A DNA stretch of 23,329 bases from Bacteroidota bacterium. Its GTDB lineage: Bacteria > Bacteroidota > Ignavibacteria > Ignavibacteriales > Melioribacteraceae. The translations under genes were made by a program, and so were the position numbers. The notes below the pieces were generated by a model. The model did not search any database and had not been told where the DNA came from. It saw nothing but the letters and a program-made list of their open reading frames with translations. This document shows positions 1 through 5,982 of this stretch, piece after piece. The stretch's first letter is position 1. Every line of letters begins with the position of its first letter. Location of the stretch: contig JAKAMS010000004.1 in NCBI GenBank assembly GCA_021812745.1, positions 1 to 23,329 of the forward strand, given 5' to 3'.

Positions 1-169
1 ATGCTTTGACCTCGGTAAGTTTCTTATCAAATTCATCCATTGCAAAGTCCATCATTTTATTCTTTGAAAAATCTTTCAAGAAATCTTTTTTGTACTTAAT
101 CACATAAACAACAGCCGAAACAATAACGGTGAATAATACTACTGAAGTTATAAAGCATCCTTTTTTCAT
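1..169 (-). CDS. Small membrane protein, N-terminal part only (cut by window edge)
   Basis: An open frame begins with ATG at 167-169 and runs off the left edge after 56 codons with no stop. It starts MKKGCFITSVVLF and has one hydrophobic segment at about residues 5-24, then a Lys/Asp-rich, probably soluble stretch (KYKKDFLKDFSKNK). It therefore looks like an N-terminally anchored inner-membrane protein. There is no lipobox-type Cys at the end of the hydrophobic segment, so it does not look like the GldD lipoprotein that often follows gldE. The start lies 9 nt after the stop of the CBS membrane protein, so it is probably the next gene of the ssb operon. I do not recognise the family and the function is unknown. 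Confidence 0.6.
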   Translation of the reverse strand, partial: MKKGCFITSVVLFTVIVSAVVYVIKYKKDFLKDFSKNKMMDFAMDEFDKKLTEVKA

Positions 170-178
170 CTACAAAAT

Positions 179-1459
179 TCAGTTTGTGATTTTTTCGACA
201 AGCACTTTATTGATTCGATTGTTAACTACTTCTTTCACAGTAAATTTATAGTTATTGTTAATGAAATGAAAACCTTGTTGTGGAATGCTGCCAGCATGGT
301 TAAAAATAAATCCTCCTACAGTATCGTAATCATCGTTCTCAGATGAGTAATCTTGATCAAGGAGCTCATTCAATTCATCAATTGAAACCTTGCCAAGAAT
401 AAGATAACTGTTATCACTCAATTTAGAAATTTCATTTTCTTCTTTGTCATATTCATCACGAATTTCGCCAACAACTTCTTCAAGAATATCTTCGAGAGAA
501 ATTAACCCTGCTGTTCCGCCGTATTCATCAACAACAATTCCAAGATGCATATTCCTTTCTTGAAATTCATGGAGGAGTTCGTTAATCAGTTTTGTCTCCG
601 GCACAAATAAAGCTTCTCGGGCTATACTTCTGAACGAAAGTGTTTTTCTTGATTCGGGATTTTTCAAATACGGCAGAATATCTTTAGCGTAGATTATACC
701 AATAATTTTATCCAAACTATTTTCATAGAGTGGAATTCTACTGTGTCCAGACTCATTAATAATATTCATCAATTCATCAAAACTTTCATTTACAGAGACA
801 GCTGTAATATCAACTCGCGGAGTCATAATTTCACGCGCTGTTACAGTTCTAAAAGAAACAATTCCATGAATTAATTCATGTTCACCTTCTTCGATGGTCC
901 CTTTTTCAATACTTAAATCAGCAAGATCGGTTATTTCAGTTCCCTGAAGGACCGATTTAGATTTATCAAAATTAAAACGCGATGTTGCGAAGACTAAAAG
1001 GTCTGTCAATATTTTTGAGACCGGATAGAATATTATGCTGATCCAATAGAGCGGTATGGCAACCAATTTTGCAAACTGAAGCGGGTATTTCTGTGCCCAA
1101 AGTTTAGGTGTGGTTTCACCGAAAAGTAAAATTAATATTGTGAGTAAAATAATCTGTACAAGAAGTGCAATCTCATCCGGAATCTTAAACGTAGAAGCAA
1201 CTTGCAACGCAATAACTACTGCGATAATTGAGGCAGCAACGTTCACCACAGTGTTCCCCAAAAGAATTGTAACGAGCAATCTTTTGGGATGTTCTAAAAG
1301 TAATTGAATATATCCGCCAATTATTCGATGCTCTTTTTTAAACTCTTTTATTTTCTTTTTATTAAAAGAAAAAAGAGCTACCTCTGAACCGGAAAAAAAA
1401 GCAGAAAATAAAAAGCAGATAAGTAAAAGCAGAATTTTAGAATATAAACTATAGTCCAA
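179..1459 (-). CDS. CNNM/CBS/CorC-HlyC membrane protein, GldE-like
   Basis: This is a 426-residue protein of the hemolysin C/CorC (UPF0053) family, which includes magnesium/cobalt efflux proteins and the gliding-motility protein GldE. The N-terminal DUF21/CNNM region has about four hydrophobic segments (roughly residues 7-27, 60-90, 95-115, 130-160) and the family motif SAFFSGSEVALFS. A CBS pair follows (about 205-335), with REIMTPRVD and GIVVDEYGGTAGLISLEDI, and then a C-terminal CorC_HlyC transporter-associated domain. The start codon is TTG at 1457-1459: it is immediately preceded by an in-frame TAG, and no later Met lies before the membrane domain. A GTAGGA ribosome site lies about 11 nt upstream. 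The gene begins 34 nt after ssb. In Bacteroidota gldE is commonly next to ssb, which supports the GldE-like reading, but ion transport cannot be excluded. Confidence 0.88.
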   Translation of the reverse strand: MDYSLYSKILLLLICFLFSAFFSGSEVALFSFNKKKIKEFKKEHRIIGGYIQLLLEHPKRLLVTILLGNTVVNVAASIIAVVIALQVASTFKIPDEIALLVQIILLTILILLFGETTPKLWAQKYPLQFAKLVAIPLYWISIIFYPVSKILTDLLVFATSRFNFDKSKSVLQGTEITDLADLSIEKGTIEEGEHELIHGIVSFRTVTAREIMTPRVDITAVSVNESFDELMNIINESGHSRIPLYENSLDKIIGIIYAKDILPYLKNPESRKTLSFRSIAREALFVPETKLINELLHEFQERNMHLGIVVDEYGGTAGLISLEDILEEVVGEIRDEYDKEENEISKLSDNSYLILGKVSIDELNELLDQDYSSENDDYDTVGGFIFNHAGSIPQQGFHFINNNYKFTVKEVVNNRINKVLVEKITN

Positions 1460-1493
1460 CTAATATTTTATCCTACTTTGTTCAACATTCAGA

Positions 1494-1925
1494 TTAAAAT
1501 GGAAGATCGTCATCTTGTCCGGAGGAAGAAGTGTCCGTATCTGCTTGAGCTGAAAAACTGCCAGTTCTTTCAGTGTTATTATATTCCCCGCCCTCTCTGC
1601 CTTCAAGAGGAATAAGTTTTTCTGAAATTATTTCTGTAACGTAACGTTTTACACCTTCTTTATCGGTATAATCTCTTTTTTGAATACGGCCTTCAACATA
1701 AAACTTTTTCCCTTTTTTAAGAGATTCTTTGTAGAAATCGGGAATGTTAAAAGAAACTATATTGTGCCATGTTGTTTCGTTTACCCAATTGCCGTCTTTA
1801 CCTTTATAGCTGTTTGATGTTGCAATTGAGAAAGATGTGACAGACAAATTATTTGTAGTGAAGCGTGTTTCAGCATCATTTCCAAGATTACCTATCAGCA
1901 TCACTTTGTTTAATGAAAATGCCAA
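1494..1925 (-). CDS. ssb: Single-stranded DNA-binding protein
   Basis: SSB binds single-stranded DNA during replication, recombination and repair. The protein has the OB-fold opening LNKVMLIGNLGNDAETR, the conserved central stretch WHNIV and the EGRIQKRDY strand. It then has a Gly/Ser/Gln-rich linker and the acidic tip DDDLPF, the family's partner-binding tail. The longest frame starts with GTG at 1934, but I place the start at TTG 1923-1925. An AAGGTG ribosome site overlaps the GTG and sits 6 nt before this TTG, and the resulting N-terminus MAFSLNKVMLIGNLG matches the usual SSB start. That gives 143 residues instead of 146. The gene has its own leader with a candidate promoter and heads an operon with the CBS membrane protein. 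Confidence 0.93.
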   Translation of the reverse strand: MAFSLNKVMLIGNLGNDAETRFTTNNLSVTSFSIATSNSYKGKDGNWVNETTWHNIVSFNIPDFYKESLKKGKKFYVEGRIQKRDYTDKEGVKRYVTEIISEKLIPLEGREGGEYNNTERTGSFSAQADTDTSSSGQDDDLPF

Positions 1926-1962
1926 ATTATTCACCTTTGTTTGTTAGAGATGTTTCCTATTC

Positions 1963-1993
1963 TAAATTTATCATTATTAGTTGAAATTACAAA
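1963..1993 (-). promoter_or_regulatory. Candidate ssb promoter, Bacteroidota type
   Basis: On the minus strand TTTG (1990-1993) is followed after exactly 19 nt by TAAATTTA (1963-1970), close to the TTTG-N19-TAnnTTTG primary-sigma pattern described in Bacteroidota. A start site about 7 nt downstream would leave a leader of roughly 30 nt before the preferred ssb start. The pattern is short in AT-rich DNA and could arise by chance. Confidence 0.4.
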
Positions 1994-2079
1994 AAACGAA
2001 TAATGACGCGAATAAATTAATTATCAAATGATGATTCTGCAATTAGAAATCAATATCTAAGGGCAGTCTTTGTCAATTT

Positions 2080-2103
2080 TTAGAATGTTAGAATATTAGA
2101 ATG
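2080..2103. repeat. Three tandem copies of an 8-bp unit
   Basis: Plus-strand TTAGAATG, TTAGAATA and TTAGAATG lie head to tail and end directly against the stop codon of the SPOR-domain gene. No function is evident; it may be a small slippage-prone repeat in the ssb/SPOR spacer. Confidence 0.7.
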
Positions 2104-2580
2104 CTACTCAAGAGTGATTATGAATGCATCCTTAAATGAAGGGATTTGCCAAATACTATTTCTAACTTTTTCAGCTTCTTCACGTGTTGCAAATGGCTGC
2201 AAGCGAACAACAAATCTTTTATCATTATCACGTAAGGTAATCGTCATCACATAATCAATCTTGGCTTGATTTTCTGCTACGAAAGCTTGAGCGCGATCTT
2301 GGGAAGTAAAAACACCAACTTGAACATAAAATTTTTTAACTGTTTGTACAGCTTCTTTATTTTCTGGCAGTTTATTTTCTACTTTTTCCGGTTCTACATT
2401 TTTGGGCTCAACTTGCTTAGGAATTTCTACTTTAGTTGTATCGTGTTTGTTCGCATCATCAAAAAGATATACTTCCGGTTCTTTTTTAGGTTGCTGTTGT
2501 GTAGTTTCTTCTGAAGCAGAGCAAGCTATAAGAAGTGCAGTAAAAAAGATCAAAAAGTAATTAATTGGTCTCACAAGCAT
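2104..2580 (-). CDS. SPOR-domain lipoprotein
   Basis: The 158-residue protein has a hydrophobic signal with a lipobox (LLIAC, Cys at residue 20), so it is predicted to be a lipid-anchored envelope protein. A low-complexity Pro/Glu/Lys linker covers about residues 25-80, and a C-terminal SPOR domain covers about 84-158 (KFYVQVGVF, RFVVRLQPFATREEA). SPOR domains bind denuded peptidoglycan glycan strands, often at division sites. ATG at 2578-2580 is used here. A GTG six nt further in has better spacing to the upstream CGGAT and would remove only two residues without affecting the signal. The gene follows the FadL-type gene across a hairpin, so it may be expressed by read-through or from a weak promoter in the short spacer. 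The cellular role is inferred from the domain only. Confidence 0.85.
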   Translation of the reverse strand: MLVRPINYFLIFFTALLIACSASEETTQQQPKKEPEVYLFDDANKHDTTKVEIPKQVEPKNVEPEKVENKLPENKEAVQTVKKFYVQVGVFTSQDRAQAFVAENQAKIDYVMTITLRDNDKRFVVRLQPFATREEAEKVRNSIWQIPSFKDAFIITLE

Positions 2581-2595
2581 ATCCGTATAAAATTA

Positions 2596-2623
2596 GCAAA
2601 GGGATGGCTTACCATCCCTTTGC
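2596..2623 (-). terminator. Perfect 12-bp hairpin after the FadL-type gene
   Basis: The stem GCAAAGGGATGG (2596-2607) pairs perfectly with 2612-2623 around a 4-nt CTTA loop. On the minus strand it lies just after the stop of the FadL-type gene and is followed by the moderately U-rich TAATTTTAT, so it is a likely intrinsic terminator or attenuator. The weak U-tract may allow some read-through into the SPOR-domain gene. Confidence 0.65.
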
Positions 2624-2638
2624 AATAAAATGATTTTT

Positions 2639-3916
2639 TTAGAGACTATATGAAAAGTTAAGACCGAATAACTGTGCAGAACTGCTGTATGTACCATTAA
2701 ATCCAAATTTTGAATTTTCGATGTCACGGTCAGCAAACATTAAATACATATAAGAAACATCAATTCCTAAATGATCTGTTAACTTTCCGCCGAAGCCGAT
2801 ATTAACACCAATTCTATTTGCATCCGGTAAAGTTGGATCAACATATTGGTCAGGAATTGGGTTCTTATCAAATAGTAAACCGCCTCTTAAAGCAAAGTTG
2901 TCTGTAGGTTTATATTCAAAACCCCAGCGTACGATAAATGAATTTTCATAATTTCTATCAACTGAACTGGTATAAGAACCAGTGAAAGTTGGGCTTGCAG
3001 GATTATAGTTTGCAAAAGTAACAGCTAGTTTATCATAACTTGACCAACCTACATATTGAAAATCAAATGTTGTTGTGAAGTTATCGCTCGGCATATAAGC
3101 AAGACCGAAAGTTAAATTTTGTGGTGTTGTTAATGGAGCTTTTATATCACCATTTGGCCAAGGTACTGTAACAGGCACTTTGTAAACAGGATGAACGAAG
3201 GTAAAACTAGCCGGATTACTTGATGCTGTTCCGGAGAAATTAAATGTCATTTCACTTCTATAGCTTAAACCAAGTTGTAATTGTTCTGAAGCTTTATAGA
3301 GAATACCGGCTGTAAAACCAATTGCAACATCAGAGGTTCCGTCCATAGTTGTTAAAAATTCTGGACCTAGAGGATTAACAGCATTAGGACTTTTTTTAGA
3401 AATTTTAACTGTTCCAACTGCAATTGCCGGTCCGGCACTTACAGATAAATTTTCTAATAACTTATAAGCTACAACCGGAGTGAAAAAATAAGTTTGAACT
3501 TCGGTTTCAACTGCTAAACTACGACCAACCCAGTTTTGATCCCATTTTGTTCCAAGTCCGTATTGATTATTAATACCAAGACCAACAGCTAATTTATCAC
3601 CGATTTGCTGTGTTACATAAAAATTTATTGGATTAAATACCTGGCTGTTCATATCGGTCAGTGTTTTTAGCGGTGCTGGAGCTGTATAAGATGAAGTAGG
3701 AATAATCAATGTTACGCCGGCTAAAAACTGTGTTCCTTTTAATTGAGTAATACCAGCCGGATTAAAATAAATTGCTGATGGATCGTTTGCTAAACCTGTA
3801 AATGCACCAGCCATTGCCATTGCACGGGCACCATGCTCATTCAATTGAAAACCGCTTCCATAGGCGCTGTTAACAAATAACCCACAGATGATAATTAGAG
3901 TAAATAATTTCTTCAC
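2639..3916 (-). CDS. FadL/OmpP1/TodX-family outer-membrane transport protein
   Basis: FadL-family beta-barrels let hydrophobic compounds such as long-chain fatty acids or aromatics cross the outer membrane. The 425-residue protein has a Sec signal peptide (about 1-20, ending SAYGS). It then has the family's N-terminal hatch signature GFQLNEHGARAMAMAGAFTG followed by DPSAIYFNPAGI. The remainder alternates short amphipathic strands rich in aromatic residues, as in a barrel, and the protein ends in a strand-like FSYSL. The start is GTG at 3914-3916, preceded by a strong AGGAGG site 4 nt upstream. It has its own candidate promoter and a hairpin downstream, so it is probably a monocistronic or two-gene unit. 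The substrate cannot be read from the sequence. Confidence 0.9.
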   Translation of the reverse strand: MKKLFTLIIICGLFVNSAYGSGFQLNEHGARAMAMAGAFTGLANDPSAIYFNPAGITQLKGTQFLAGVTLIIPTSSYTAPAPLKTLTDMNSQVFNPINFYVTQQIGDKLAVGLGINNQYGLGTKWDQNWVGRSLAVETEVQTYFFTPVVAYKLLENLSVSAGPAIAVGTVKISKKSPNAVNPLGPEFLTTMDGTSDVAIGFTAGILYKASEQLQLGLSYRSEMTFNFSGTASSNPASFTFVHPVYKVPVTVPWPNGDIKAPLTTPQNLTFGLAYMPSDNFTTTFDFQYVGWSSYDKLAVTFANYNPASPTFTGSYTSSVDRNYENSFIVRWGFEYKPTDNFALRGGLLFDKNPIPDQYVDPTLPDANRIGVNIGFGGKLTDHLGIDVSYMYLMFADRDIENSKFGFNGTYSSSAQLFGLNFSYSL

Positions 3917-3947
3917 ACAACCTCCTCTTGTTTTTGAAATTTCGTGG

Positions 3948-3978
3948 AAAATATAAGTAATTGTATTTGAAAAGCAAA
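3948..3978 (-). promoter_or_regulatory. Candidate promoter of the FadL-type gene
   Basis: On the minus strand TTTG (3975-3978) is followed after 19 nt by TATATTTT (3948-3955), the same layout as the candidate ssb promoter. The same stretch can also be read as a weak sigma70-like TTGCTT-N16-TATATT. The predicted leader is about 25 nt and contains the AGGAGG ribosome site. Confidence 0.42.
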
Positions 3979-3987
3979 TAAGTTTTC

Positions 3988-4488
3988 TTATTCAATTGTG
4001 AGAATAATTGAGTCCTTCTCTACAGACTGTCCCTCCTTATAAAATATTTTTTTCAAGATTCCACTTGCTGGAGAACGTAATTCATTCTCCATTTTCATAG
4101 CTTCTAAAATCAAGATTGGCTCACCTAATTTTACCTCTTCGCCAACTTTCTTTTTTAATTTTAATATGAGCCCCGGCATCGGAGCTTTAACGTCAGAATG
4201 ATGTTTTAATTTACTATGGCTTTTCTGAAGTTCATTTGCAGTTTCTTGAAGTTGAGTCCTGACCGTTGCATCGAAATAACAAGCATCAATTACAATTCCA
4301 AATCTGTCTTTACTCAGTTTATCCGATGTAATTTCAAAAACGCTATTGTCAATTCTAATCACAAAAGAACTGTTTGTGATTTGAGAAACTTCCGCTTTAA
4401 TTTCACGGCTGCCAACACGCACTTTACCATCGCTCAGAATTTTAACTATATGCTTATGATTATTAATTGTAACAATAAATTCATTCAT
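3988..4488 (-). CDS. Biotin carboxyl carrier protein of an acyl-CoA carboxylase
   Basis: This protein carries the biotin that is carboxylated by the biotin carboxylase encoded just upstream and then delivers CO2 to a carboxyltransferase. It has 166 residues. Residues 1-75 form a beta-rich domain resembling the BT linker domain of propionyl-CoA-carboxylase-type alpha subunits. A hydrophilic linker follows, then a biotinyl/lipoyl-attachment domain at about 98-166 with the signature EAMKMENE, where Lys132 is the biotinylation site. Its ATG overlaps the end of the biotin carboxylase gene by 8 nt, indicating translational coupling. No carboxyltransferase lies nearby, so the substrate (acetyl-, propionyl- or other acyl-CoA, or pyruvate) is undetermined. 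Confidence 0.9.
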   Translation of the reverse strand: MNEFIVTINNHKHIVKILSDGKVRVGSREIKAEVSQITNSSFVIRIDNSVFEITSDKLSKDRFGIVIDACYFDATVRTQLQETANELQKSHSKLKHHSDVKAPMPGLILKLKKKVGEEVKLGEPILILEAMKMENELRSPASGILKKIFYKEGQSVEKDSIILTIE

Positions 4489-5977
4489 ATAACTGAGATC
4501 GCCATGAATTGTTTTCTGAAATATTATTATTTGAAAGTGTGTTCTGAAATTCTTTCTGCTTAAGAAGCGCCCCTAGAATTGCAGCAATTTCTTCATAGTC
4601 ATTTGATGATTCATCTTTCCACTTATCCGGGACAAGAGGCATAAATTCATTATCAAGAAAATTAATATCGAACGTTCCATCAAGAAATGTTTTTTGTTTT
4701 AGAACCCAGTTGAAAACCGGAATATTAGTTATTACACCGCTGATTTGATATTCACCAAGGGCTCGTTTCATTCTTGCCAATGCTTCTTCCCTATCAATTC
4801 CCCATGCAATTACTTTTGAAAGCATCGGATCGTAGTAAATCGGCACTTCACTTAGAACATCTATTCCTCGGTCTATTCTAATCCCCGGACCGGAAGTAAG
4901 ACGGTGATGAACAATCTTTCCGGTAGAAGGAGCGAAATTATTATCAACATCTTCGGCATAAATTCTACACTCTATTGCATGTCCGTGAATTTTTAAGTCA
5001 TCTTGCTTTAGAGTAATCTTTTCTCCGTTAGCAATTTTAATTTGTTGTTTTACTAAATCAACGCCGGTTATCATTTCAGTAACGGGATGTTCCACTTGAA
5101 GCCGTGTATTCATTTCAAGAAAGTAAAACTTTTTATTCTTATCCATCAAAAATTCTATAGTTCCGGCGTTGTAATAATTGCATGCCCTAGCGGCATTTAC
5201 TGCGGCTTGAGTGATATTTATCCTAGTTGTTTCATCAACTGCAATCGAAGGCGCTTCTTCTATAACTTTTTGATGACGGCGTTGAACCGAACATTCACGT
5301 TCGAATAAATGAATATAATTACCAAACTTATCAGCTAATATTTGCACTTCAATATGTTTCGGATGTTCAATAAATTTTTCGATGTAAACATCATCATTGC
5401 CAAACGCTTTGAGTGATTCATTCTTTGCACGGTTATACGATTCTTCAAAATCTTCTTCACGGTCAATCTTACGCATTCCTTTACCGCCGCCGCCGGCTGC
5501 TGCTTTCAGCATTACAGGATAGCCAATTTCTGACGATACTTTTTTTCCCTCTTCAATATTCTTTATCGGTTCAGTTGTTCCGGGAACAATTGGAACGTTA
5601 TTAAGTTTCATCAATCTTCTTGCGGAAGTTTTTTCTCCCATCAACTCCACAGATTTTGAGGACGGTCCAATAAAAATAATACCGGATTCTTCAACCATGC
5701 GTATAAATTCCGGATTTTCAGAAACAAACCCATACCCCGGATGAATAGCATCAGCGCCTATCTCTTTTGCGAGTTTAATAATTTTTTCTTTGTTTAGGTA
5801 AGATTCATTAGCAGGAGAAGGACCGATGAGATACGCTTCATCTGCTCTTCGAACATGAAGCGCATTTTTGTCTGCTTCAGAATAAATTGCCACTGAAGTA
5901 ATTCCCAATTCCCGGCATGCCTTAATGATTCTGTGAGCAATTTCTCCGCGGTTAGCTATTAATATTTTTTTTATCAT
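4481..5977 (-). CDS. accC: Biotin carboxylase (acyl-CoA carboxylase subunit)
   Basis: The enzyme carboxylates protein-bound biotin using ATP and bicarbonate. It has the N-terminal biotin carboxylase domain (KKILIANRGEIAHRI and HPGYGFVSENPEF), an ATP-grasp domain with the glycine-rich AAAGGGGKGMRKI, and ECSVQRRHQKVIEEAPS. The catalytic stretch EMNTRLQVEHPVTE and a C-terminal biotin carboxylase domain (HGHAIECRIYAED) are also present. At 498 residues it is longer than the usual AccC of about 450, with a C-terminal extension like that of propionyl-CoA or methylcrotonyl-CoA carboxylase alpha subunits. The start ATG lies 5 nt after the mutS2 stop, with GTAGGG as a plausible ribosome site. It is co-transcribed with the downstream carrier protein. 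The symbol describes the activity; it could equally be a pccA-type subunit. Confidence 0.93.
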   Translation of the reverse strand: MIKKILIANRGEIAHRIIKACRELGITSVAIYSEADKNALHVRRADEAYLIGPSPANESYLNKEKIIKLAKEIGADAIHPGYGFVSENPEFIRMVEESGIIFIGPSSKSVELMGEKTSARRLMKLNNVPIVPGTTEPIKNIEEGKKVSSEIGYPVMLKAAAGGGGKGMRKIDREEDFEESYNRAKNESLKAFGNDDVYIEKFIEHPKHIEVQILADKFGNYIHLFERECSVQRRHQKVIEEAPSIAVDETTRINITQAAVNAARACNYYNAGTIEFLMDKNKKFYFLEMNTRLQVEHPVTEMITGVDLVKQQIKIANGEKITLKQDDLKIHGHAIECRIYAEDVDNNFAPSTGKIVHHRLTSGPGIRIDRGIDVLSEVPIYYDPMLSKVIAWGIDREEALARMKRALGEYQISGVITNIPVFNWVLKQKTFLDGTFDINFLDNEFMPLVPDKWKDESSNDYEEIAAILGALLKQKEFQNTLSNNNISENNSWRSQLYE

Positions 5978-5982
5978 TAGCC

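Noticed and set aside
2049..2076. Perfect TTGACA (minus strand, 2071-2076) as an ssb -35 box
   Set aside because: No acceptable -10 hexamer lies 16-18 nt downstream (best is TTGATT), and it is far from the gene; the TTTG-N19-TAAATTTA site fits better.
4216..4563. 115-codon plus-strand open frame opposite the BCCP/accC junction
   Set aside because: It is antisense to two genes with clear motifs, and its translation resembles no protein family.
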